Positions 1 through 8,025 of a stretch of 64,000 bases of DNA are shown here, piece after piece. How positions within the stretch are numbered: the stretch's first letter is position 1; each line of letters begins with the position of its first letter. The DNA comes from Bacteroidota bacterium (GTDB taxonomy: Bacteria > Bacteroidota > Bacteroidia > Chitinophagales > Saprospiraceae), in NCBI GenBank assembly GCA_018222965.1, contig JAAEZH010000008.1:97341-161340 (forward strand), read 5' to 3'. A program made the position numbers and the translations under genes. A model generated the notes under the pieces. It made no database searches and was not told where the DNA came from. It saw nothing but the letters and a program-made list of their open reading frames with translations.

Positions 1-36
1 CCTTAGAGGTAGCATTCGGAGAGGCAAACTCAAGCC

Positions 37-174
37 TCAAAACATAGAAACCACCCACTTCCCCAATCCGGAAAATATGGCCAGCCATACCAGGCCTTTT
101 ACAAAGAAGAATAGAAATCCGGCGACACCAATCTTTTTCAACCAGGGTTTCACTGCATTCATCAGTATATACAT
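37..174 (-). CDS. Small basic membrane protein, ~41-45 aa
   Basis: A short minus-strand frame begins at ATG 174 or, more likely, ATG 162, and stops at 37. From ATG 162 it encodes 41 residues: a basic start (NAVKPWLKK), a hydrophobic run with GFLFFFVKGLVWLAIF, and a C-terminal GKWVVSMF. The pattern of lysine-rich N-terminus, one hydrophobic helix and an internal Lys-Gly is typical of micro-proteins common in Bacteroidota, from memory and not searched. One inner-membrane span is likely; function unknown. It was found by reading the minus strand directly. Confidence 0.6.
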   Translation of the reverse strand: MYILMNAVKPWLKKIGVAGFLFFFVKGLVWLAIFSGLGKWVVSMF

Positions 175-556
175 TTTGAGAGCCTAACAGTATTTAAAGC
201 TCACAGGTTTTTTAAATCATCTGCTTTAGGATCGATTAGAGTCCCAAATCTACTATTTAGACTCATTCTAAACAAATAGCTGACAGAAAGATGACATTGG
301 GTGCGTTTGATGCGTTTGATGCGTTTGATGCGAAATTATAGGAGTGCTGAAAATTCAAAATTCAGCATTCTTTATTTCCCATTTACTCCAGGTTGAGATT
401 GCCCGGCCAACGTGCGTAAAGAGCTCATCTTAAATCAAGCTTGACACGTATAAAACCTTAAAACGTATCAAACGTATCAAACCAATCGCGAAGCGATGCA
501 TTAAACCATTCGGCGAAAGCCGGGTCAAAAACCCCATAAACCAAAATCACACAACA
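175..556. other. Intergenic stretch with repeats
   Basis: I see no gene here. It holds a 9-bp tandem repeat (303-332), a partial copy of the intergenic repeat found again at 1008 and 6643 (about 333-408), an inverted 9-bp tandem (cgtatcaaa units, about 462-482) and palindromic TCGCGAAGCGA / TTCGGCGAAAGC motifs at 484-520. Confidence 0.6.
303..332. repeat. 9-bp tandem repeat (gcgtttgat)x3
   Basis: Three perfect GCGTTTGAT units followed by GCG. One to two units of the same 9-mer start the repeats at 1008 and 6643, and an inverted version (cgtatcaaa)x2 lies at about 462-482. It seems to mark the edge of the dispersed repeat. Confidence 0.85.
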
Positions 557-1000
557 ATGAAAGTCTTGTTTAAAACCCCAATCACTGCATTTCTACTTAT
601 TTCTTTTATCGCCCTTAGCGGAATGGCCTTTACGCCCGTTTCTATGTCAACAGACGACTGCCCTAACATGGAGCCACCCCGCTGGGAAAAACTCGGACAA
701 CGAAAAGTAAATCGCGGACTCGACCACGATGAAATTTTCGTTACTGCCAGAGATGGTCGTTTCTCCAAGATCAAACTAAAGGTTCGAAAGTCTGGCATCA
801 ACATGCACCGCCTGGTCCTGCATTTTGGCAATGGCACTACCCAGGAAGTGAATGTGCGCAATAACATTCCCGCTGGCGGAGAAACACGGGTTATTGATAT
901 TAAAGGTGGAAAACGCATTCTCAAAAAAGCCGTCTTTTTCTACGACACCAAAGGAATTATCAACAACAAAGCTACTGTCGAACTTTGGGGAAGACATTGA
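557..1000 (+). CDS. Small secreted protein, DUF2541-like
   Basis: 147 residues. An N-terminal signal peptide (KVLFKTPITAFLLISFIALSGMA) is followed by a ~100-residue domain with LGQRKVNRGLDHDEI, GRFSKIKLKVRKSGI, a short acidic/Gly turn and a final strand KATVELWGR. The order 'LG...V....DhDeI.v....g.fs.ikl.V....i', then a GG...IDIKGGKR core, resembles the DUF2541 family of small periplasmic beta-sandwich proteins; this is from recall. It is monocistronic, sitting between two repeat-filled spacers. No enzyme motif is visible. Role unknown. Confidence 0.75.
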   Translation: MKVLFKTPITAFLLISFIALSGMAFTPVSMSTDDCPNMEPPRWEKLGQRKVNRGLDHDEIFVTARDGRFSKIKLKVRKSGINMHRLVLHFGNGTTQEVNVRNNIPAGGETRVIDIKGGKRILKKAVFFYDTKGIINNKATVELWGRH

Positions 1001-1472
1001 TTGGGAAACGTTTGATGCGTTTGATGCGAATTTACAGGGGTGCTGAAAATTCAAAATTCAGCATTCTTTATTTCCCATTTACGTCAGGTTGAGACTGCCC
1101 GGCTAAAGCAGGCAGGGTTGAAAATCCACCTGCGCCCTGGCGAGCTTCGGCGGATGGTTGAAGTCTAGCTGAGAAGCGAGAGAAAACTAATTTATAATTC
1201 ATACCTGCCACACCAACATTGCCGACATTAAAAATTAGTATCTAAGAATTATCAATTCAAAATTCCTCATTCCTCATTCTGAATTTTACATTCCCCCCTT
1301 CTCCCCTTCTCTGTGTGCGGCAAATATTGACTGATTGGCAAATGCCAGAGAACAGCGGGTTCTGCTTCCTCTGCGCACACTGCGTGAAACAGTTGCTTCT
1401 GTCTAATTAAACATTACCACCTAAAAATTAAGAATTCCCCATTTCTCATTCTTTCATACCTTAGACCGGTCA
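1001..1472. other. Spacer filled by dispersed repeat copy B
   Basis: Short open frames here overlap the repeat and look like chance. The region consists of the ~300-bp repeat (1008-1318) plus low-complexity sequence leading to the sigma factor start. I see no clear promoter. Confidence 0.6.
1008..1318. repeat. Dispersed ~300-bp intergenic repeat, copy B
   Basis: Starts with GTTTGATGCGTTTGATGCG, then a hairpin-forming TGCTGAA...TTCAGCA. It continues through tgcccggctaaagc, a GCC..GGCGAGCTTCGGCGG segment, an AT-rich part and an end in ttctccccttctctgtgtg. It is near-identical over its length to 6643-6933 in the same orientation. A shorter copy lies at 333-408. Confidence 0.9.
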
Positions 1473-2039
1473 ATGGCTGCACCAGAAAGGCATACCGGAT
1501 TGGATAAGCCTGCTTTCGAAGGGCTTTTCAGGTCGCATTTCGATCATTTGTGTCGATTTGCGACTCAATACGTTTCCGACACGGATACGGCACAAGACCT
1601 TTGCCAAAAAGTATTTATCCGACTCTGGGAGAAAAGGGAGGAGATGGATCCCAAACAATCCATAAAATCCTACCTCTTTACTTCGGTGAAAAACCGGTGC
1701 CTGAATTACCTGCGAGATCAGAAAAAATACAGAAGTCAGGTACTGGACCTGGACTGTGGCGACATAGAATTTGGCTACGAAGACGAAGAAGCATTCGCGG
1801 AAGCGGATCTGAAGGACCGCATTGAGAAAGCATTAAGCAGCCTCCCGGAAAAATGCCGCCTCGTTTTCGAAATGAGCCGATTCCAGGATTTGAAATACAA
1901 AGAAATTGCGACTGAATTGGATATTTCCCAAAAAACGGTGGAAGCCCATATGTCAAAAGCCCTGAAAAGCCTGCGAAGCGAGCTTCAGGATTATTTGATT
2001 TTGGTGCTGATGATTGGGTTGTGGTTGTTGATAAAATAA
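1473..2039 (+). CDS. ECF RNA polymerase sigma factor, FecI-like
   Basis: 188 residues with both ECF domains. Region 2 is at about 15-80 (FEGLFRSHFDHLCRFATQYV, DLCQKVFIRLWEKR). Region 4 is at about 120-168 (LPEKCRLVFEMSRFQDLKYKEIA then a helix-turn-helix with SQKTVEAHMSKALKSLR). The C-terminus ends in a hydrophobic tail (YLILVLMIGLWLLIK), seen in many Bacteroidota FecI-type factors. The ATG at 1473 gives a full-length family member. It heads a sigma-FecR-TonB receptor-DUF4249 cluster and should direct RNA polymerase to that cluster when the receptor signals substrate. Confidence 0.95.
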   Translation: MAAPERHTGLDKPAFEGLFRSHFDHLCRFATQYVSDTDTAQDLCQKVFIRLWEKREEMDPKQSIKSYLFTSVKNRCLNYLRDQKKYRSQVLDLDCGDIEFGYEDEEAFAEADLKDRIEKALSSLPEKCRLVFEMSRFQDLKYKEIATELDISQKTVEAHMSKALKSLRSELQDYLILVLMIGLWLLIK

Positions 2040-2144
2040 GAAGCTTGTTTTCACTGCCTCTTACATCTAAAGCAGGGAGGCAATTGTTTCATTACTACAA
2101 TAGAAGGCCCCTACAGCGGAATTAATTAAATATTCAAAAACTAT

Positions 2145-2183
2145 ACTAAGGGTAAAATCCTTTTCAAGTGTACTACAAGTGAA
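2145..2183 (+). promoter_or_regulatory. GGGTA box upstream of fecR
   Basis: ACTAAGGGTA (2145-2154), 15 bases, GTACTACA (2170-2177), then AGTGAA (2178-2183). The same parts with identical spacing lie at 7073-7111. Layout and distance to the fecR ATG (2199) fit an ECF-sigma -35/-10 pair. This is inference from two matching sites. Confidence 0.5.
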
Positions 2184-2198
2184 TAACTATTTGTGTTA

Positions 2199-3188
2199 AT
2201 GTCTGAAAAGACCCAAACATATTATGCAAACCTCGCCATCCGGTACCTGAGCGGTAATGCCAGCGATACCGATATACGCGAACTGGAAGCCTGGGTACAA
2301 GCTGATCCGGAGCATAAGCGCATATTCATGACCCTCAAAAAAGCCTGGATGATGAGCGGCATGCAGCAACCAGCCAAAGTTGATGTGCATCGCAATCTGA
2401 AAGTTACCTGGCAAAAACTGGACAAAGAGGCTAAAGTAGTTTCGCTAAAACCTCAGAAGAAAAATCGATCCTGGATCGGTATCGCTGCCACCTTGCTCTT
2501 TCTTATTGCCGCAGCGACCGTGCTCTGGCTTCAACCCTGGCAAGCTGCCTCCTTTACCGCTTCCGCGGAAGATGAAATCGAAACATTTGAGTTGCTAGAC
2601 GGCAGTGAAGTAGTCCTCAACCAGTCTTCCAGCATCGAATATGTCTTCAATAAAAAAACCAATACGCGCGAAGTACAACTTCAGGGAGATGCCTTCTTTG
2701 AAGTGCAACGCGACGAAGCACATCCCTTTGTGATTAAAGCCGGATCGCTGGAAATTGAGGTTCTGGGTACTTCCTTCTATGTCGATGCACGGGCAGATCA
2801 ACCGGAAATTCAGGTCATTGTCGAATCCGGCAGAGTGGCTGTGAGAAGCCTTTCGGCGGAAGCCATTTTAGAAGCCAATGAAAAGGCTGTTTTTACTACC
2901 AAAACAGGAAATTTGCAAAAACAGGAAAACGAAAACTTCAATTACCTGGCTATCAAAACCAAAAGGCTTAGCTTTGAAAGCACGCCTTTGCGCATTGTCG
3001 TTTTTGACCTCAACAGATATTACAAAGCAAATATCAGCCTGGAAAACCAGGCGCTTGAGGATTGCCCGCTTACAGCCGATTATACGGATAAAGCGCTTTC
3101 GGTTGTGCTGAGGGTTCTGGAATCAAGCCTGGGAGTCAACATCGAAGAAACGGCTGGCGGTTATCAAATCAAAGGCAGCTGCGAATAA
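2199..3188 (+). CDS. FecR-family anti-sigma factor
   Basis: 329 residues from ATG 2199; an in-frame GTG at 2193 is less likely. A cytoplasmic helical N-terminus (about 1-85, RYLSGNASDTDIRELEAWV) binds sigma in this family. One membrane span follows (about 95-112, WIGIAATLLFLIAAATVLWL). The periplasmic FecR domain is at about 130-225 (LLDGSEVVLNQSSSIEYV, LQGDAFFEVQRDEAHPFVI, VLGTSFYVDA), and a C-terminal DUF4974-type domain at 260-329 (RLSFESTPLRIVVFDLNRYY). It relays the TonB receptor's signal to the sigma factor at 1473. A GGGTA box lies just upstream. Confidence 0.95.
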   Translation: MSEKTQTYYANLAIRYLSGNASDTDIRELEAWVQADPEHKRIFMTLKKAWMMSGMQQPAKVDVHRNLKVTWQKLDKEAKVVSLKPQKKNRSWIGIAATLLFLIAAATVLWLQPWQAASFTASAEDEIETFELLDGSEVVLNQSSSIEYVFNKKTNTREVQLQGDAFFEVQRDEAHPFVIKAGSLEIEVLGTSFYVDARADQPEIQVIVESGRVAVRSLSAEAILEANEKAVFTTKTGNLQKQENENFNYLAIKTKRLSFESTPLRIVVFDLNRYYKANISLENQALEDCPLTADYTDKALSVVLRVLESSLGVNIEETAGGYQIKGSCE

Positions 3189-3224
3189 TTTTCAGACAGG
3201 TATCCCAAAAATATCAAAGCCTGC

Positions 3225-5825
3225 ATGCAGAAATTCCTTTTCATATTGATCCTCAGCCTTTTGGGCGGGTCCGTGTCCGCTCAAAATGAAAGCTCCCCTC
3301 CCATTACCATCAATGAATCTTCTATCCGGGTGGGGAAATTGCTGAAAGAAATTTCGCGACAATCCGGACATGATTTCTCTTACAATTCCCGCATCCTGGA
3401 TGCCAGACAAACCATCTCTTTCCAAGTAGAAGATGCCTCGCTTCAGGAAGTTTTAAATACGCTTTCGCGAAAGATTGGAGTGGCCTTTCAGGTCTTTGAA
3501 GGACAAATCATACTGACTGCTTTGGAGGAACCGGAACCCGAAGAGGAGTTCTTTACCCTGAGCGGATTCCTCTCCGATAAAAGTACGGGCGAAAACCTCA
3601 TGAGTGCCTCCATATACATCAAAAATACCGGCCGGGGGGCACTCACCAACGAATTTGGCTACTATGCACTTAGCCTGAAAAAAGGCACCTACACCATTGT
3701 CTATTCCTATGTCGGATTTGAAGCGGTTGAAGAAAAAATAGAACTCAAAAACGATACACGGAAAATGGTGGCACTCCCGCCCGCTTCCATTGACCTTCCG
3801 GAAATCGTTGTTGCTTTACCCATAAAAGAAATGTTGCCAACCCGGCAACCGGGAGCCCTACAAGTCTCCCCCACCGAACTAAACAGCCTGCCCGAATTTG
3901 GCGGCGAATCCGGGCTGGTGAAAGGCCTGCAAAGCTTGCCGGGCATCAAATCGCACAGCGACGGCTCTGCTTTCTTTTACACGCGTGGCGGCGAACGAGA
4001 TCAAAATCTGGTGATCATCGATGATGCCCCCATTTATAATCCGTCGCACTTGCTCGGTTTTTATTCCATGATCATTCCCGATTTTGCCAAAAACATCACG
4101 GTTTACAAAAGTGATATGCCGGCCAATATTGGGGACCGCCTTTCGTCTATAATAAGCATTCGAACCAAAGACGGCAATCTGAATAAATTCAGCCTGGGAG
4201 CGGCTTTTAATCCGCTGGTCAGCCGCCTGTCTATCGAAACACCCATCAAAAAACAAAAGAGTTCTCTTTACCTTTCTTTGCGCCGCTCAACCTATGAATG
4301 GCTGTTTCAAAATGCAGTGGATCAGCCCCAGTTTTTCTTTCAGGATTTTCACTTAAAATGGAACTGGAAGATCAACGATAAAAACCGCCTGTTTTTTACG
4401 ACCATTCAGGGACGGGATGTTTTGGCCGGAGGAACCGGTGCCGTAAATGGCTTTCGCTGGGGCAACTCGGCGGCTACGGTTCGCTGGAACCACATTTTCG
4501 GACCTAAACTTTTCTCCAATACGACCATGTATTCGGGCAACTACTCTTACAATGTTACGGTAGTTCCCAATCACTGGAAATCGGAACTTGGCTCCCTGAG
4601 TCTAAAAACGGATTTCACCCATTTTGCCGGTCCCAAATACACCTCCCGATTCGGATTTGAAGTGATTGGCTACTTCACCAATCCCGGCGAATTGTCGATT
4701 GATTCCTCTACCGCTGTTTTGCCAAACCTGGGCTCCGATTATTCCCGAAAGGGCGTTTTGTATTATCAGGGAGCTTTTGAGTTGGGCAAAAAATGGACAT
4801 TGAATAGCGGTTTTAGATTAACCAACTGGCAAAATCTGGGTCCGACAAACTATGTTTTACTGAATGAAAATCACGAGCCGGAAGAACTCATTACTGCCGG
4901 TGCGGGCGTTTACAACAACTACGTAAATCTGGACCCAAGATTAAGTCTGGAGTTTCAGGTCGACAGTACTTCGATGCTCAAATTCAGCTATGGGCGCTAC
5001 AGTCAGTATCTGCAATTAATCCTGAATTCCATTGGTCCCTTTTCTGCTTTCGAGGTCTGGTTGCCTGCCAGTCCCAACATCAAACCCCAAACGGCCCAAC
5101 AATTTAGCCTCGATTACACCAGCTACTATCAGAAGCCGGGGATTGGCCTGAGCGCATCGGCCTATTACAAATTGGCCCAAAACCAGATTGAATATGCGCC
5201 CCACGCCATCACCTATTTAAATCCGCTTCTGGAAGGCGAATTGCGCTTTGGCACTTCTCAGGCTTACGGGCTGGAGGTGATGTTTAAAAAAGAAAGAGGC
5301 AAACTAAACGGATGGATTGCCTACACCTGGTCGCGGGTTTTCCGCAATACGCCGGAACTCAATGGCGGCAACTCCTACCCGGCTTTTCAGGATCGGCCAC
5401 ACGATTTATCGGTGGTTCTCAACTGGCAGATGAAACCGCGGGTATTATTCTCTGCTTACTGGACCTCATACAGCGGTTCGACCTTTACCTCCCCCACCGG
5501 GTTTTACGAATTTAACGGAGAAACTATCCCGGTTTTTGGGGAGCGCAACAACGATCGCTTGCCTACTTACCACCGGATGGATATTGCGTTTAAATTTCAG
5601 CTAAACAAAAAGCCGGAGGCTAAATACAAGCACGATCTCACACTATCCGTGTACAATGTACTCGCTCATAAAAACGTGTATTCCATTAAATTTAATAAGC
5701 TGGAAAGCGATGCTTATTTTCCGCGAGTTCCCTCGAATGTTTTACTGGAGAATACGCTTAGTGCCAGCCAAATTGACCTGATCCGCTTTTTCCCATCGCT
5801 AACCTATACTTTCAAAATCAACTGA
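3225..5825 (+). CDS. TonB-dependent receptor with N-terminal STN domain
   Basis: 866 residues. Signal peptide (KFLFILILSLLGGSVSAQ); a secretin/TonB N-terminal (STN) signalling domain at about 28-95; a carboxypeptidase-D regulatory-like domain at about 105-190 (GFLSDKSTGENLMSASIYI, YVGFEAVEE). The plug is at about 225-320 (LPGIKSHSDGSAFFYTRGG, VIIDDAPIYNPSHLLG), then a 22-strand-type barrel ending in an aromatic-rich FFPSLTYTFKIN. The STN domain fits signalling to the FecR protein encoded 36 bases upstream. It imports an unknown substrate across the outer membrane. One base separates its stop from the next gene. Confidence 0.95.
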   Translation: MQKFLFILILSLLGGSVSAQNESSPPITINESSIRVGKLLKEISRQSGHDFSYNSRILDARQTISFQVEDASLQEVLNTLSRKIGVAFQVFEGQIILTALEEPEPEEEFFTLSGFLSDKSTGENLMSASIYIKNTGRGALTNEFGYYALSLKKGTYTIVYSYVGFEAVEEKIELKNDTRKMVALPPASIDLPEIVVALPIKEMLPTRQPGALQVSPTELNSLPEFGGESGLVKGLQSLPGIKSHSDGSAFFYTRGGERDQNLVIIDDAPIYNPSHLLGFYSMIIPDFAKNITVYKSDMPANIGDRLSSIISIRTKDGNLNKFSLGAAFNPLVSRLSIETPIKKQKSSLYLSLRRSTYEWLFQNAVDQPQFFFQDFHLKWNWKINDKNRLFFTTIQGRDVLAGGTGAVNGFRWGNSAATVRWNHIFGPKLFSNTTMYSGNYSYNVTVVPNHWKSELGSLSLKTDFTHFAGPKYTSRFGFEVIGYFTNPGELSIDSSTAVLPNLGSDYSRKGVLYYQGAFELGKKWTLNSGFRLTNWQNLGPTNYVLLNENHEPEELITAGAGVYNNYVNLDPRLSLEFQVDSTSMLKFSYGRYSQYLQLILNSIGPFSAFEVWLPASPNIKPQTAQQFSLDYTSYYQKPGIGLSASAYYKLAQNQIEYAPHAITYLNPLLEGELRFGTSQAYGLEVMFKKERGKLNGWIAYTWSRVFRNTPELNGGNSYPAFQDRPHDLSVVLNWQMKPRVLFSAYWTSYSGSTFTSPTGFYEFNGETIPVFGERNNDRLPTYHRMDIAFKFQLNKKPEAKYKHDLTLSVYNVLAHKNVYSIKFNKLESDAYFPRVPSNVLLENTLSASQIDLIRFFPSLTYTFKIN

Positions 5826-5826
5826 T

Positions 5827-6642
5827 ATGCATGTGCTTGCCAGACATATCCTGCCTATCCTGTTTTGCGCGCTCGTTTTGGTTTCCTGCGAGAAATCCAT
5901 CGATTGGGAATTGGAAGGAAGCCTGGCACCTCAACTGGTGGTCGAAGGCATTTTAACCAATGAAAATATCCGTCAGGAAATCCGACTCACTCAAACTTTT
6001 ACCGATTTAAACGGATCTGCTCCTGTGGTAGATGATGCGGTCGTTCGGGTGGAAACAAATGGGGTAACTTATACATTCGATGCCGTTCCCGACAATCCGG
6101 GTTTGTATCGCAGTGCATTTCCTTTCGCCGTGGTCGGCAATTTACTGTACAGATTGGAGATCGTCTGGCAAGGCGAAACCTATTCTGCGGTTTCTGTGCT
6201 TTCAGCGGTTGGCCCCATACCTTCTGTGGCCTTCATCCCAATTGCCAACACCAAGCAGATGCGGCTATCCAATTTTACTTCCACTTTTAATCCGGGAGAG
6301 AATGCCATGTACCAGGTCGATATTGAATGGCCGGCAAATACCACCGACTCAATAACAGATGCCCGGCTGTATTTCTACACCTTCAATTCGCTGCATTTAA
6401 GTCAATTGATCCCGCCCCCAAAGGAACCAGTATACTTCCCAATGGGCAGTAAGGTTATTGTCAAAAAGTTTGGTTTAAATCCGGCTTTCGCCGAATTCTT
6501 ACGCGCGAAAAACATCGAGACAGACTGGAGCGGCAGTTACTTTTTCGCCAATCCAGAAAACCTTCCGACCAATATCAGTAATGACGGACTTGGCTTTTTC
6601 AGTACCTGTGCCGTCTTAACAGATACCCTGATTGCGAAATGA
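5827..6642 (+). CDS. DUF4249 lipoprotein partner of the TonB receptor
   Basis: 271 residues. Lipoprotein signal with lipobox LVSC and acylated Cys at residue 21. The body matches DUF4249, a family usually encoded straight after FecR-regulated TonB receptors: LVVEGILTNENIRQEIRLTQT, a Gly/Val-rich beta segment, GLYRS, YRLEIVW, and a C-terminal GLGFFSTCAVLTD. It probably sits on the outer membrane as a surface-exposed companion of the receptor. It follows the receptor stop by one base, so the two are likely translationally linked. The dispersed repeat starts immediately after its stop codon. Confidence 0.9.
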   Translation: MHVLARHILPILFCALVLVSCEKSIDWELEGSLAPQLVVEGILTNENIRQEIRLTQTFTDLNGSAPVVDDAVVRVETNGVTYTFDAVPDNPGLYRSAFPFAVVGNLLYRLEIVWQGETYSAVSVLSAVGPIPSVAFIPIANTKQMRLSNFTSTFNPGENAMYQVDIEWPANTTDSITDARLYFYTFNSLHLSQLIPPPKEPVYFPMGSKVIVKKFGLNPAFAEFLRAKNIETDWSGSYFFANPENLPTNISNDGLGFFSTCAVLTDTLIAK

Positions 6643-6933
6643 CGTTTGATGCGAATTTACCGGAGTGCTGACAATTCAAAATTCAGCATTCTATATTTCC
6701 CTTTTACCTCAGGTTGAGACTGCCCGGCTAAAGCGGACAGGGGTGAGATCCGCCTGCGCTCTGGCGAGCTTCGGCGGATGGTTGAAGTCTAGCTGAGAAG
6801 CGGGATAAAACTAATTTATAATTCATACCTGCAACACCAACATTGCCGACAGTAAAAATTAGAATCTAAGAATTATCATTTCAAAATTCCTCATTCTGAA
6901 TTTTACTTCTCCCCTTCTCCCCTTCTCTGTGTG
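6643..6933. repeat. Dispersed ~300-bp intergenic repeat, copy C
   Basis: Direct copy of 1008-1318, beginning one base after the TGA of the DUF4249 gene. It has the same CGTTTGATGCG start, TGCTGA..TTCAGCA hairpin, GGCGAGCTTCGGCGG segment and ttctccccttctctgtgtg end. Together with copy B it brackets the fecI-to-DUF4249 operon. Confidence 0.9.
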
Positions 6934-7169
6934 AGAAAAAAGTTCGCTGGTTGGTCAGTTGCTTTGTCGCTCAACGCTCAACGATGATCGTTCCCCATTC
7001 TACATTTTAAAACACTGACAATCAGTCAATTAATAAAAAATCTCAAAAAAAATTAAAAAACATCCATAATCGACTAAGGGTAGATATATGATCCCGGGTA
7101 TTAGGAGTGAAAGGCGGTTAAAGAACACGCTGAAAATTAAAATTCCACAAAAACTAAAAATCCACGATC
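6934..7169. other. AT-rich leader of the lipoprotein gene
   Basis: Remainder of the 527-bp spacer after repeat copy C. An A-rich stretch (about 7030-7070) precedes the GGGTA box at 7073. A 62-codon frame from 7088 overlaps the next gene's start and looks fortuitous. Confidence 0.5.
7073..7111 (+). promoter_or_regulatory. GGGTA box upstream of lipoprotein gene
   Basis: ACTAAGGGTA (7073-7082), 15 bases, GTATTAGG (7098-7105), AGTGAA (7106-7111). The arrangement is the same as at 2145-2183 before fecR. It suggests a common ECF sigma factor, perhaps the one at 1473; inference. Confidence 0.5.
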
Positions 7170-8009
7170 ATGAAAAATTCATTTTGGTTAATCGCGCTTC
7201 TCTTTTCTGTTGCTCTTTTCCAATCCTGTCAGAAGGAAGGCATGCAAGACGATCCGGCCGAGCAGGTTGCTCCTGAAATTCCGCCGATGGCTATGTACTC
7301 CATGCCTACGGATGCATTGGAAGATACCGAGACAGATACCACTTTTGCGATGGCAAATGGCATGACCTACCACAACTGGTTCCATTCTGCCACCCACCTG
7401 GTTTTCTGGCACACCGTTGTTCAACTGCACATGGCAGTACCTACGACAGCATTTGCAGCAGCTCTCAATCAACAAGCTGAGTATATTGGGAATGGCACTT
7501 TCAAATGGGACTACCCATACACCGCTCCTCCTGCTCTTGGCGGGGCAACCTACTACGTTGTTCTTACAGGTCAATACCAGAATAGCGTACAGGAAGTAGC
7601 CTGGACGATGACGGTATCACAGGTAGGTGGATTCTCCGACTTTGTTTGGTACACAGGTGTAACCGCAGTCGATGAGTCATATGCCTCCTTTACACTCAAT
7701 CGCTTTCCAAACAATCCACAGCCATTTGTAAATATTGAACACACCAAAGATCAAAGCATTGGCGGTGAAACCACCCGGTTTACAAACGTCATTCCCGGCA
7801 ACCCACAGAATGGGCAGTATATCGAATACCGAATAAGCCCGGGCAACGACTTCAACCGCCAGTTTGACGTGCAGGCCGAAGCAGGCAACTACCTCAATAT
7901 TCAGTGGAATGAGCCCGCTGGCGACGGCCGCGTAAAACACCCGTTTCACTATGGTGACAGCGACTGGCACTGTTGGGACACCAACCAGATTGACTCAGCT
8001 TGTAACTAG
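7170..8009 (+). CDS. Predicted lipoprotein, unknown function
   Basis: 279 residues. Signal peptide with lipobox FQSC and acyl-Cys at residue 20. The mature protein starts acidic (EGMQDDPAEQ), then has a His/Trp-rich segment (MTYHNWFHSATHLVFWHTVVQLHM), a beta-rich middle with repeated T.Y.VV / Y.S.Q, and ends FHYGDSDWHCWDTNQIDSACN. I recognise no family. The His-rich part could bind metal (speculation). A GGGTA box shared with fecR lies 60-100 bases upstream, hinting at co-regulation with the operon before it. It converges on the MFS gene with a 16-base gap. Confidence 0.8.
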   Translation: MKNSFWLIALLFSVALFQSCQKEGMQDDPAEQVAPEIPPMAMYSMPTDALEDTETDTTFAMANGMTYHNWFHSATHLVFWHTVVQLHMAVPTTAFAAALNQQAEYIGNGTFKWDYPYTAPPALGGATYYVVLTGQYQNSVQEVAWTMTVSQVGGFSDFVWYTGVTAVDESYASFTLNRFPNNPQPFVNIEHTKDQSIGGETTRFTNVIPGNPQNGQYIEYRISPGNDFNRQFDVQAEAGNYLNIQWNEPAGDGRVKHPFHYGDSDWHCWDTNQIDSACN

Positions 8010-8025
8010 GCCCTAAAGATTCATC

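Noticed and set aside
303..332. Possible CRISPR-type array
   Set aside because: Only three 9-bp units with no spacers and no cas genes; a simple tandem repeat.
776..1054. Frames overlapping the end of the 557-1000 gene
   Set aside because: They run into the repeat and conflict with a clear secreted protein.
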